DNA from: Tritrichomonas musculus
Lineage: Eukaryota; Parabasalia; Tritrichomonadida; Tritrichomonadidae
Direction: 5' to 3'
Assembly (NCBI GenBank): GCA_039105265.1
Contig: JAPFFF010000043.1
Span: forward strand, 1-64,000
DNA: 64,000 bases
The position numbers were made by a program, and so were the translations under genes. The notes below the pieces were generated by a model. It did not search any database, was not told where the DNA came from, and saw only the letters and a program-made list of their open reading frames with translations. This document shows positions 10,308-21,000 of the stretch, in pieces. Position 1 is the first letter of the stretch, and each line of letters begins with the position of its first letter.

Positions 10308-11017
10308 CAATTTCTATTTGTCCTTCATATGCAGCCCAAATCAACGCAGCATTATATAATGCTCGAGTTAAATGCCATAAATCATTCAATTTTTCAATTA
10401 AATGAAAAAAATTTGATGTAAATTTCATGAATGCTTTTGGTTGAAAATGTCTTGAATATTGATATCAATACCTTTTTGTATTAATAATAATTCAACAATT
10501 TTTTTATGGCCTTTTTTTGCAGCACAAATCAACGCCGCCTTATTAAATGTTCGAGTTAAATTCCATAAATCATTCAATTTTTCTATTTTATGAAAAAAGT
10601 TAGATTTGAATATTATGAATATTTTGATTTAAAATGCCTTGAATATTGATATCAATGCCTTCTTGTCTTATTAATAGTTCAACAATTTCTTTATGGCCTC
10701 TCTCTGCAGCAAGAGTCAACGCAGTATCATTAAATGTTCGAGTTAAATTCCATAAATCATTCAATTTTTCAATTAAATGAAAAAAATTAGATTTGAATTT
10801 CATGAATGCTTTTGGTTGAAAATGCCTTGAATATTGATATCAATACCTTTTTGTATTAATAATAATTCAACAATTTTTTTATGGCCTCTTTTTGCAGCAC
10901 AAATCAACGCCGTATTATTAAAATGTTCGAGTTAAATTCCATAAATCATTCTTTTTTTCAATATAATCAAAAAAGTAAGATTTGAATTTCATGAATGTCT
11001 TTGATTTGAAATGTCAT
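10308..11017 (-). pseudogene. Decayed ankyrin-repeat tail of the DUF3447 gene
   Basis: On the minus strand this segment encodes several ankyrin-repeat modules spaced about 188 bp apart (ends near 10,443, 10,630 and 10,819). Each shows recognisable ankyrin text such as TALTLAAERGHKEIVELLI and then GIDINIQ, followed by a linker beginning KFxSNFFHLIEKLNDLW. The 188-bp period is not a multiple of three and the modules lie in different frames with stops, so no continuous product is possible. It directly follows the stop of the DUF3447 gene at 11,018, whose family normally ends in ankyrin repeats. It is best read as that gene's broken 3' part, truncated by the tandem array at 10,307. Confidence 0.75.
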
Positions 11018-12184
11018 TTAAATGATTAATATTTTAATTACCGAATTGATATCAATGGTTAATTCTGATAAATAAAGCTTCACAAGTGTGTAATAATCAA
11101 ATGTACATAAATAAAAAAACATGTTTTTGTATTTCATGTTTGTTGGAAAAAAACAATAATTGTGAGATTCAACTGCATATCGATAAAGATTGTTATAATA
11201 GTTGTTTTCAATGCTATCTTGGAGATCTTCTTCTTTAATTAAATTATCAATGATGTAGCTCGAAATATCGTTGTGATGACAGAAAATTGATTCTTCAAGA
11301 ATTGTTTCATATTGATTTCCTGGAGGTGAAACATGATTGTCTTCAAGATATCTGATCAGTTCTGCATTACAACTGTGAATCGCATAAATCCACATCGATG
11401 ATTTCAGTTTAACTCCTTTCTTTTCAATGTATTTGATGATGTCATTCGAACCATAAAATGATGCATATTCAATCAGACTGATTTTGTCTTTATTTGTCAT
11501 AAGTTGGTTTGTTTCAAAAATTGATTTTTTGATTTCAATGTCGAGTGACAAATTTCTTTGTTCTGTAAATTTGATAAATTCTATGATTTCATTGTTTCGA
11601 ATCAGTTCACATAAATAATCGTCATTCAATCCTTCTCGTCGTTTTTCATAGAAATTGGATTCAATTTTTTTATTCATTTGTTCAATAAATTTATCATCTT
11701 TTAATGATTTATTTTTCCTGCCGTATTTTTCAATGTTTTCTCGAGTGAGAAACGGTTTGATTTCTGGTTGAAAATATTCACAATAGTTATTTATGATATA
11801 TTCTGAACTCGTAATTATTGAAAAAATGTATTCATCAATTATCATCATTTTTTCTTCAAGAAGAAATAGAAGGATTCGCTTGTTATATTTGAAAATTTTG
11901 AAAATTTCTGAATTTGAAAAATATTTTTGGAGATCTTGTTTAAAATGTCTCAAAAGTCGCTCAAGTTTGCAAATAAAATTCGGAGCACGATGATGATCGT
12001 TCCCAATGTTGCCTATTAATTTTAATAATGCTTTGAATTCATGTTCTTCATTAATTATTTGTTGAGTCGAGACAATATTAATGAAATGGTCATATTTGTC
12101 TTCGGCATCTGATTCTTCTTCAAGAAATTCCAGAAGGGAACTTTGAATACTTTTCATTTTATCAACATATGTTTCATAACTCAT
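11018..12184 (-). CDS. DUF3447/ankyrin-family protein
   Basis: 388 aa starting from an ATG at 12,184. It has the typical trichomonad DUF3447-type layout: an N-terminal helical region with NDHHRAPNFICKLERLLRHF and NSEIFKIFKYNKRILLFLLE, then ankyrin-like units (SLIEYASFYGSNDIIKYIEK; MWIYAIHSCNAELIRYLED; ESIFCHHNDISSYI). Proteins of this family are abundant in trichomonads and are thought to act through protein-protein contacts; no enzymatic role is evident. The stop falls just after LTIDINSV, where more ankyrin repeats would be expected, and decayed repeats follow, so the protein is probably C-terminally truncated. The same N-terminal domain is fused to a transposase at 48,567-51,584. Confidence 0.75.
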   Translation of the reverse strand: MSYETYVDKMKSIQSSLLEFLEEESDAEDKYDHFINIVSTQQIINEEHEFKALLKLIGNIGNDHHRAPNFICKLERLLRHFKQDLQKYFSNSEIFKIFKYNKRILLFLLEEKMMIIDEYIFSIITSSEYIINNYCEYFQPEIKPFLTRENIEKYGRKNKSLKDDKFIEQMNKKIESNFYEKRREGLNDDYLCELIRNNEIIEFIKFTEQRNLSLDIEIKKSIFETNQLMTNKDKISLIEYASFYGSNDIIKYIEKKGVKLKSSMWIYAIHSCNAELIRYLEDNHVSPPGNQYETILEESIFCHHNDISSYIIDNLIKEEDLQDSIENNYYNNLYRYAVESHNYCFFPTNMKYKNMFFYLCTFDYYTLVKLYLSELTIDINSVIKILII

Positions 12185-12831
12185 TTTTACTTTATTTCAG
12201 AAAAAAAATTGGGCAGAAATAATGAAATGTGATCTGAAATAATACTTTAAGATTGTTGTTTTTCAGAAAAAAAATATTGTAAACCATTTATTCATTTCTA
12301 TTCATTGGGCTGTTTAATTTCACATATATTTTCTCAGCTACCCATCTGACTGGAACTTTCAATATCATTTCTGTTGAATATGAATCACTTGCATTCTAAC
12401 TAAATAAGACTCCTGATCCAATTGGAGCTGAATTTGTTTGAATGAAAATAATCTGGTAGTTTTGATGTGTCTCGTGTCCAATATCAGTCCTTAAAAAAGA
12501 GACATAGATTAAAATGCATTGGATTTTATGAAGAACATATGTGACATCTCTTTGGATTTTATGAAAGATATAAAGAAATTGATGAAATATATGTAATAAT
12601 GCAGCGTTGATTCTTGCTGCATCTGAAGGCCATAAAGAAATTGTTGAACTAATAATAAGACAAGAAGGCATTGATATCAACATAAAAAACATTTTAAATA
12701 AAAAACATTCATTTTATTCAAATCTAACTTTTTTTATTTAATTGAAAAATTGAAATATAAATTACTTATTGAATAAAAAAAAACTATTAAGCTGTTAAAA
12801 ATTCATTTTATTATATTATTTCATAATCGAA
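12185..12831. other. Intergenic region with an ankyrin relic
   Basis: Spacer between the DUF3447 gene and the kinase. Apart from the ankyrin fragment listed separately, nothing is recognisable. A repeated TTGGATTTTATGAA phrase occurs at about 12,518 and 12,552. Confidence 0.5.
12601..12696 (+). pseudogene. Isolated ankyrin-repeat fragment, inverted
   Basis: Reading from 12,601 on the plus strand gives one ankyrin unit, AALILAASEGHKEIVELIIR, continuing to GIDINIKNIL. Related DNA to about 12,748 matches the linker of the decayed array at 10.3-11.0 kb, but here it is on the opposite strand to both neighbouring genes. There is no start codon or continuing frame. It is a relic of a repeat shuffled by inversion. 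Confidence 0.65.
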
Positions 12832-13926
12832 TTAATGGAGAGAGAATGATTTAGAAGCTCTGATTGTATTATTAATACATTGAGGAATCTTTGTTTTGTG
12901 TTGTTTTTCAAATGATTCAACATTTTTAATTTCTGCTTTATTTAATTGAACCAAATTGTAGCGACTTCTTTCCATGTTATCAAGAATCACTCGGAAACTT
13001 GGTCGATCTTTACTATCAAAGTTCCAGCAGGCATTGATCAGCATCTTTGAGAATTCAGTGAATGAAGAAGGAATTTCCGCTTTCTTGCCTTTAGGAATGT
13101 CAAATATCTTGATCATTGGAAGTTTTCCACCACCCAGAATGAAGAAGACAACAACACCGAATGAGTAAACATCAACTTTTTCATCATAATAATCGTCTTC
13201 ATTGATGATTTCTTGTGCCATGAACTTTTGACTTCCAACTCCACCCGTCATCGTTTGTTCTTCAATCGTCATCATTTTAGAGATTCCGAAATCACAGATC
13301 TTCACAGTTCCATCGTTTGCAATCAGAATGTTCGTCGGTTTCAAGTCACGATGAATTATTTTCTTGCTGTGAATGTATTTCATCACTTCAGCAATCTGGT
13401 AGATGATTTCAACAACTTCTTCTTTCGAGAAGGCTTTGTCTTCAATCGCTTTTTGCAAGTTGTTCGGACAATATTCGAGAAGGATGCTCGGCGGGATGCT
13501 TTTGTTGCTCATGAAAATTCCAATCGCGTCAACAACGTTCGGATGATCAAGCATGCTGATGATTTCATATTCTTGGATGAAATGTTGAAGATTTTTGAAG
13601 TTTGACTTGTTGAGAATCATCTGCTTCAGAGCATAAATCTGCTTCATCGCAACTTTCATCACTTTGCCACCACCACTTGAACCAAGATCTTCAAGTTTTT
13701 CAATTTCGTCTTCTCCAAGAATTCGGAAACAGCTTCTATTAACTTCCAGTTTTCCTCCTGGCTGGATATTTTGCTGATTAAAAATATTTTCTTTCGAAAT
13801 GCGATATTTCTCTTTCAGTTTAAAATTTTTTTTCTTCAGTTCTGCTGTTTCTTCTTGAAGTTGGCGTTTTTCTTTCTCAAGATAAATAATTTTGTCTTTC
13901 CGTTCAACATTTTCTTTTCTTCTCAA
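12832..13926 (-). CDS. Protein kinase with N-terminal coiled coil; start missing
   Basis: Open frame of about 364 codons encoding a serine/threonine-type kinase (tyrosine-kinase-like subfamily style common in trichomonads). Residues 1-50 are a charged coiled coil. The kinase domain spans about 67-330: glycine loop GSSGGGKV, VAIK lysine K101 (ALKQM), catalytic HRDLKPTN at 192-199, CDFG at 211-214, MAQE in place of APE, and DVYSFGVVVFF. All core catalytic residues are present. The frame begins just after a TGA near 13,933-13,935, and no ATG occurs before residue 90, inside the glycine loop. The real start is therefore lost or lies in sequence replaced by the MITE at 13,951. Function could be abolished despite the intact domain. 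Confidence 0.75.
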   Translation of the reverse strand: MRRKENVERKDKIIYLEKEKRQLQEETAELKKKNFKLKEKYRISKENIFNQQNIQPGGKLEVNRSCFRILGEDEIEKLEDLGSSGGGKVMKVAMKQIYALKQMILNKSNFKNLQHFIQEYEIISMLDHPNVVDAIGIFMSNKSIPPSILLEYCPNNLQKAIEDKAFSKEEVVEIIYQIAEVMKYIHSKKIIHRDLKPTNILIANDGTVKICDFGISKMMTIEEQTMTGGVGSQKFMAQEIINEDDYYDEKVDVYSFGVVVFFILGGGKLPMIKIFDIPKGKKAEIPSSFTEFSKMLINACWNFDSKDRPSFRVILDNMERSRYNLVQLNKAEIKNVESFEKQHKTKIPQCINNTIRASKSFSLH

Positions 13927-13950
13927 TTTTTTTCAAAAAATCTAATATCT

Positions 13951-14210
13951 TTAAGGGCGTCCGTCCCAAAAATGTTTTAAACTTGTTAATATTGAAGAAA
14001 CTCATAGAATACATCTTTCAATACTTCCAAATTATGAATAATTTTGAATTAAAAATGAAAAAAAAATGCATAAAATTATTTTTTGTAATATATTATTTTA
14101 TTTCCTCAAAAAAATAATTGATTTTTCAACTTTTTTTACTCCAAAAAAGATCGAAAATATTTGAGAAATCTCATTGAATTCTGAGTATTGAACTGGACGT
14201 ACGCCCTTAA
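13951..14210. mobile_element. 260-bp MITE with TTAA ends
   Basis: Ends are near-perfect inverted repeats: TTAAGGGCGTCCGTCC at 13,951 and its counterpart GGACGTACGCCCTTAA ending at 14,210 (one mismatch in 16). TTAA at both edges suggests a TTAA target duplication (piggyBac-like insertion habit), but the family is unproven. There is no coding capacity. A relative of the left end occurs inverted at 47,345-47,432. It sits 25 bp from the start of the kinase frame and may have removed that gene's 5' end. Confidence 0.7.
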
Positions 14211-14400
14211 AATTAAATCATATTTATCAAAAAAAATATTTATATATACTAAATATAGATTCTAAATTTTTAAATTACTTCAAAATATTAATAAAGTGAA
14301 ATAAAGAATATGTTATTGGGATATTTTAAAATTAAAAGGTTCGGTTAACTTCTTCAAATTTGAATGATATTTTTTGTCCCCTTTTTATTAGAGAAATAAA

Positions 14401-15807
14401 ATGAATGAACAAATTTTACAATCCAATAAACCTTTTAACACATGGTTTTATATTAGAAGAATATTAAATTTATTAGTTATGTTAATATTGTATTGTTTAG
14501 TTTCTTTTCAAAGGCAGTGCCCTACAATCTTATCCAAAGATATCTCCAAAGCATATAATGTTCCAATTGCAGATTTAGATATTTTTTCATCAATTTATTT
14601 TTATGCATACGGCACAATGCAATTATTTGCAGGATTATTTGCAGACATTATGGAACCATCTTATTTGGCAGGAATTTCCCAAATAATCGCAGCTATTGGA
14701 TCAATTATCTGTGGTTTAAGTAACACGATACTTATCGGCTCAATTGGACGATTCCTTGTTGGTATTGGCACAAGTTTTACATATATTCCAGCATGCAGGA
14801 TGAATGTCAACTGGTTCGGCCTTCATTGGTACTCTTTTCTTACAGGCATTTTCATGATTGGTTCAGCCATTGGGAGCATTCTTGCACAATCTGTTACTGC
14901 CTTTTTATTAGATGTAATAAATTGGCGCCAAATTTTCTATCTTTTCGGCGGCATCGCCTTCTTCTTCTCGATTGTCACTCTTGCTTTTGTCAGAGGAAGC
15001 CCTTCGAAGTGTGGCTACAAAGAAGTGAACGTTGAGATGGAAGACGTTATCAAACCGAGGACTTTTAAAGAAGGAATTTTTCAATTGAAAGAAAATTTGT
15101 TTATTGTTGTGAAAAAGTTCGAATTCTGGAAAATAACCGTTGCAGGTATCATGGCTGGAGGACCTGGAACCGCCATAACCGGTCTATGGCTCTCAAAATA
15201 TTTGAAAGACGTTTTTGACATTTCTAATAAAGAAAGCAGTTATATTTTATCTGTGCAGTCTATCGGCTGCATCATTTTTGCTCTTCTAATTCCAGCAGCA
15301 AGCAGCCTTCTGAAAACCAGAAAATGGGTCATGGTGTTCATTGCTTTACTATCCTTGGCTTCGGCCGTTTATGCATTCATTTTGAATGAGAAAATGACAA
15401 AAATTTCAATTTACGTTGTCATCTTCATTTATGGTCTCCTTGGCTTCCCTTCTTCAACGCTGAGTTACCCACTCTGCAGAGAATGCTATCATCCTTCCGT
15501 GGCTGCAACAGCGGTTGGAACTTTGAACTTTTTCTGTATGACATGTAATGGCGTTTTTCAGCCGCTTTGTTCCAAGATTGTAAAAAGTTTCGGCGTCGAA
15601 GAAAACGGTGCTTATACTATCAAGGGATACAAATATGGCCTGTGGCTGGTGAGTGTCGTGGCTTTCTCAATTTCTTCTGGAATTAAATTGGTGATTCATG
15701 AATCTTTGTTGTTTGATAAGAAAAATAAGAAACCAGAAACATTGTCTACTTATACTGAAATATCATCAATTTCTAAAATTGATGATAACTGTAATGTTCC
15801 TTCATAA
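14401..15807 (+). CDS. Major facilitator superfamily transporter
   Basis: 468-aa integral membrane protein with about 12 hydrophobic helices in two halves split by a charged loop near residues 200-235. MFS features include a helix 2-3 loop with GLFADIMEP, GRFLVGIG at about 120-127, a glycine-rich amphipathic helix 5 (GIFMIGSAIGSILAQ) and a charged cytosolic C-terminal tail. Such proteins move small solutes such as sugars, phosphorylated sugars or organic anions across the plasma or organelle membrane. The substrate cannot be told from sequence. The ATG at 14,401 lies just before hydrophobic helix 1 with AT-rich DNA upstream. The gene looks intact and of normal MFS length. Confidence 0.85.
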   Translation: MNEQILQSNKPFNTWFYIRRILNLLVMLILYCLVSFQRQCPTILSKDISKAYNVPIADLDIFSSIYFYAYGTMQLFAGLFADIMEPSYLAGISQIIAAIGSIICGLSNTILIGSIGRFLVGIGTSFTYIPACRMNVNWFGLHWYSFLTGIFMIGSAIGSILAQSVTAFLLDVINWRQIFYLFGGIAFFFSIVTLAFVRGSPSKCGYKEVNVEMEDVIKPRTFKEGIFQLKENLFIVVKKFEFWKITVAGIMAGGPGTAITGLWLSKYLKDVFDISNKESSYILSVQSIGCIIFALLIPAASSLLKTRKWVMVFIALLSLASAVYAFILNEKMTKISIYVVIFIYGLLGFPSSTLSYPLCRECYHPSVAATAVGTLNFFCMTCNGVFQPLCSKIVKSFGVEENGAYTIKGYKYGLWLVSVVAFSISSGIKLVIHESLLFDKKNKKPETLSTYTEISSISKIDDNCNVPS

Positions 15808-16674
15808 AATATATTGTAATATTAGAAATAATCTTTTTTTTATATATTAATTAGTGTATTATCCAATCAATGTTGAAACATCAAGGAAAATATGGTTGAG
15901 TTTTTTATTTATATTTTTTTTTTTTTTTTTTTTTTCTCCTAAGCAATCAAATGTAAGTTTGTTTCATTAAGAATGAGATCACTTTTTGATAGATTATTGA
16001 AAAATATTGAAAAAGTATTCAATTTAAATTAAAAACTCGTCATGATTCTTTTGAATCTGGCTTTATTTGCTGATTTTCAGAAAAAAAATCTCTTGTTGAA
16101 TGCTACTCATTCCATCTGATGCTTTCATTTTCATAATTAATGAATATTTGAAGATGATTATCCATATTTTGTGGTTCAAAATATACAAGTAAATATGAAT
16201 TTGTTGATACTATATGTTACTCCACATATTTTATTGAGATTAAGAAGGGAAATAAATTTTATTTGGCTTAAATGTGCTAAAATTGCGAGATTTTTTCAAT
16301 TGTCATCAGTTGCTCTCTAATATCAAAAATTTATCTATATTTTTTTTTGATCATTGTATCTTATTTGTTGGATATGGTGTAAATGAAGGAGTAAAATATT
16401 TGGTGATCAGAAATACTTTGGGAATTTGAAGAGGAAAAAAAAATTATTTAAATTATTCTGAGAAAACAATAAAAGTGGATTAATTATTTGCTTAACATTA
16501 GGTTAAGCTCTCATGATTAAGATTTTTTTATAATTTATTTATGAATAATATTATATTTTGAGATATTCGAATAAAAGTTTTGTATTAAAATAAGCCACTA
16601 AAGAATTCAAAAATTCAGAAGAATTTTGAAAATAAATTCAAAGTTATGAATTGATATTATAAAATATTAATTAA
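15808..16674. other. Intergenic, AT-rich
   Basis: 867 bp between the transporter and the Rab gene. It contains a T-tract at about 15,916-15,935 and no gene, RNA or mobile element that I can support. Confidence 0.5.
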
Positions 16675-17244
16675 ATGGGGAGGAAAGTTATCTTAATTGG
16701 AAGTTCTTCGGTCGGAAAGACATCATTGATAAACAGGCTGATAGATGATTCTTTTGATGACAATCATCTTGCAACTGTTGGTCCCGCATTTTATTCTCAT
16801 GAAATAACTCTAGAAAATGGTCAAACTGAAACTTTGCAAATATGGGACACAGCTGGTCAAGAAAAATATTTTTCACTAGCGAAACAATTTTTTCGAGAAG
16901 CTAATATTGCTCTAATTTGTTTTGATTATACAGATAGTTCATCTGTAGAAGCTATACAAAAATGGAAGGATTCCATACTAGATGTAGAGCCAAACTGCAT
17001 TATATACCTCGTTGCAACAAAATTGGACCTAATTACGGATACTACTGAACTTGAAGCTTTTCTTGACAAAATGACAAAAGAAGATAACCAAGTATCAAAA
17101 TCATTTGTAACATCATCTCGTACTGGACTTAATGTTGCGGAAGTTTTTAAAGAAGCAGCAAGAGAAGAGATTAATCAAAACAATACAAAAACTACTCAAA
17201 AACTAAAACCATTAAAAGAAGAAAAGAAGGATGGATGCTGTTAA
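16675..17244 (+). CDS. Rab-family small GTPase
   Basis: 189 aa, the normal size for a Rab. P-loop GSSSVGKTS is at residues 9-17. Switch I contains the conserved threonine in LATVGPAFY, Switch II is WDTAGQEKYFS at 57-67, and the protein ends in GCC, a prenylation signal for membrane anchoring. The guanine-specificity motif is TKLD in place of the usual NKxD, and the SAK region reads SSRTG. Both are divergent but occur in trichomonad Rabs. The likely role is in vesicle traffic on an endosomal or secretory compartment. The ATG at 16,675 gives a start immediately before the first beta strand, which fits the family. Confidence 0.9.
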   Translation: MGRKVILIGSSSVGKTSLINRLIDDSFDDNHLATVGPAFYSHEITLENGQTETLQIWDTAGQEKYFSLAKQFFREANIALICFDYTDSSSVEAIQKWKDSILDVEPNCIIYLVATKLDLITDTTELEAFLDKMTKEDNQVSKSFVTSSRTGLNVAEVFKEAAREEINQNNTKTTQKLKPLKEEKKDGCC

Positions 17245-18065
17245 ATTAATTTACCAAGCTATCTAATTCATAATAAATCTAAAAATATATGCACCAGCTT
17301 TTTGAATATTTTAATATTTTTTCAATGAATTTTGATCGCAATGGTCACTTTTCAATTGCTGTCTTTTCGGGATTATAACAGATAAATCCTCTTTAATAAA
17401 ATAAAAGTTTTATATGATGAATAAAAGAAATACTCAATCTCATAACGGAAAGTGTAACCATATTTTTGTGAAATAAATTTTTATAAAACTCGGTAAAAAC
17501 TATAATTTATCATTCTAATTAAGTTACCAATATATTAAATATACTTTGTCATATAAATTTTCTAATTATATATTCTTACATCATTATATAATTTATAAAT
17601 TATATTCACAATATAGATTAATTGAATATTTTAATAATTTTCAGATGCCAATAGTTTATACTACGCGTAATTCTTAAATATATAAGATTAAATACAACTA
17701 TTAAGCGAATTATTTTTGCATGAAATTATTGGGGAAAATGTTTCAGCCAAGAATAAATGGAATATAAAAACTTTGACAAAATATAGAACGTATTTCGTTG
17801 GAGAAATGAAGCCTTTGATGTTGATTCTCCGAATATCAAGCAACGATATTTCAACAATAACCAATATTCTGAAAATCTATTAATAAATTCTTTTGTTTTA
17901 GATTTAATTTAATATTAGCTGAATTTTAATAAAGCTAAAAACTAATAAATAAAAAATTTGAAGTAGAAATAAATTTCTATATTTTACAATTTTATTTTTA
18001 ATCGGTTTACATTCAAATTAGATTATTTTCCTATCACAAATTAAATATTGAATTATTATCGTTAC
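17245..18065. other. Intergenic, AT-rich
   Basis: About 820 bp with no recognisable gene. A TCACA initiator-like match lies at about 18,034-18,038, some 30 bases before the next ATG at 18,066, and could mark that gene's transcription start. Confidence 0.4.
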
Positions 18066-21000
18066 ATGCATGTAACAGCTTATTCGAATAAAATGGCTGA
18101 TTATCTAAATGATTTTAAAATGGAACAGCTAATTTCTGCATGTGAATCGTTGTTTAATGCCAATAAATTTGACGCTCTTGCAGCAAATCTTAATGAATTT
18201 TCACGACTTTTCAGACCAGATTTTTTCAACAAAGGATCTTCGATATTTAAGCCATTAATTCTCAAAAAACCACTAATTTCGATTATCAAATATTTTGGAT
18301 CAAATATAAAAGTTGTTTCAGACGCCGCAAAATCAGTAATATTACATATTGTTCCAATATTATCCGCTATTAATCCAGTAAAATTTATTGACACATTGAA
18401 AGAAATTCAAAAAATGTCAATCCCTGGAATGAATTTAAATCGTTTTTTTGCACTAATCTTACCATCGATAAGCTATGCATTAAAAACTTTTGACGAATCT
18501 GCAAAAATGCAGAGTTTTTCTTTTTTACTTTCAATTTTCCAGAACTCCCAAGATTTTATTGATGTTTCATTTTTAATCTCATCTAAAATGGAATCAAATA
18601 TGTCGAATGGATTTTACATTGACAACATTGATGATGTTTCAAATGATATTTGCGATATCCCCATTTCGATTTTTTCCAAATACGCGCCTTTAAACGAACT
18701 TGAAAAACTTGTTACATTAAAAGATCTTCTATTAGAAAACACTGACCAAGAATCAAAGAAGCTTGAAAATTTAGATTTATTAGGGGGCAAAAATCCAGAT
18801 GAAATACAAGCGCCTAAACAAAATTCGATAGATGCAAAAAAAGAAGCCGAAATTGAATTATTTTTACAGAAAAAAGGAATCCTATCGGCTCGAATATGCA
18901 ATTTCAGGGAAGAGATGGTCAAGACCATTATTTCGAACACCCAAGATCTAGAAGTAAATCAGCGTATTCAATTTTTACAGCATTACATAAGATATCTTCA
19001 CAAAAAGTTACTTTTTTCAACCACAATGGCGGTTACTTTATTAGATAGAATTTATTTGAAGCTGAAGAACTTTTCCCAACCTGAATTTGAACCTCTCATT
19101 CAAGTTTTCACACTCATAATTGAGAAATACAAGAAACCAGAAGAAAAAGAAGATCAAAAAGATGCAAAAAATAAATTAAATAACGAAAAAATAATGGCCA
19201 ATAAATTGACCATGATCATTGAAAACTTGATCGACACCATCAAAAAAAACAAGATTAAATTTTCACTTTTTAATAAGATTTTAAACGTCTTATACAAAAG
19301 TGCCAGGTCTGAACGTTCCTTGATCACGCGTGACCAAATTCTTCCATTCATAAAGAATGCCAGTTCCAATAATAACGATGAATACAGGCTCATATCGTTG
19401 AAGATCATGTTTCTGTTCCCCGACAAAGGCGAAGTAATGAATATTTTGGCGCCATTTTTGTTAACTTTTCACAATTTTCAGACAAACGTTTATTCTGAAT
19501 ATTTGTTGACATTGGAAGAAAACCTCCCTTTGATTGACGATGAAATGCTGACCTTAATTTTGAATGAGTCGGTTAATCCGTTACCGTTACTACCTCTATC
19601 GGCCTATTCAATTTTGAGATTTTTGAATGCCATTCCTAAACGAGTTTTCTTGAAGAAGAACCTGAACTTGAACGTCTACAACTTGGTCGACAAGTACTTG
19701 TTGATTAACGATAAAAAAGTTCAAAAAGAACTGTCCAAATTTGTGGCAAAGGTGAATCTTTCAATTCGCCTTTCAAATCCCAACCTCGACTTTTTCAGCG
19801 AAAATTCATCGTCCTACATAGTTATCAATTCTTCGTCCAGTGTATATTCCGATATCAACATCAACTTTTTGAATGAGATGCTTGAATATCGGCTTGTTCA
19901 TCCGAACAACCTAGTTTATGCCTTGAACTTTATTCAGAAGTTTACACAACCGCCGGACTATAAGAAATATTTCAGAACTATTCTGAATTTGTTGGTTTAT
20001 GAAGTTAAACTTCTCGGCTTCAACTTACCTAAACTTTACAAGGAGCTGAATCTTAATTTTAACATGAACAACTTTGCCAGCAATTCGAGCACGGGCACAT
20101 CGAGAGACAGGGACAGTAAAGAAGGGAAAGAATCCAAAGAAAAAGGCGACAATCATGTTGAATTTGACCATTTGTGGATATTTAATAGTGACCTTGTAAA
20201 CATGTTCACTCAAATTGACTCTTCAACCAGTTTTGAGAAGAGTTTGTTTGGCAAATTGTTATATAAAACTCTTGAGTCAATAAAAGTCCTTTACCAACCG
20301 AATTATGAAAGTGAAGTGGCCATTTTGACATCTTGTACATCGTCAATTTTCTGTGCTCTATCGCTCGACATCATTGAAAACAAGATCAACAAATCAACAA
20401 AGGAACTGAACGAGATCATTAAGATACTGAATGACAGCGCACTTCCTATGTCAGAATGTGTCAGAATCTCTCAATTTTGTGTACATTGTTTATCGGTCAA
20501 AACATCCCTTTCAAGTTTCTTGCCTTACTTGAAAGAAGGCGCTGAACAGTCGCGTGAAATAGCCGACTTTTTAGCTCTTCATTCAACTCCTTCAACGTTG
20601 ACAAAACCGATTCCCACTTTTCTATCGTTTGTTGATGCTGAGTCTGGAAAAGAAAACAAGACGATCCTCTTCAAAAGAGTCAGTGATTCTTCAACAGCAA
20701 TGTCGAAATGGAGCAATTACGTCGACCTTTGTCAGCAAATTTTAGAGCCAGAACAATGGGTCATCATTAAAGGCGACAAAGATCGAATCAATAAACTGAA
20801 CAATTATAAAAACGGTTACATTGAACGCGCCTTAGAGAGAGTACCTGAAGATGAAGATGTCAATCCAGACACAGCTGAAGCAGCCCTCAGACAAGAAGCT
20901 AACAACGAGTCACTTGAGTTCTTCGAAGTTGATGAAAGAGAGCTTTATTTCCGACTTGAGAAAAAGTGGCAAAAAGAAGAGTCATTGTATGAACTGACGA

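Noticed and set aside
14793-15035. 80-codon frame inside the MFS gene
   Set aside because: Different-frame shadow of the transporter coding sequence.
18048-18065. Upstream extension of the large gene using a TTG start
   Set aside because: A eukaryotic gene should start at ATG; the ATG at 18,066 or 18,093 is preferred.
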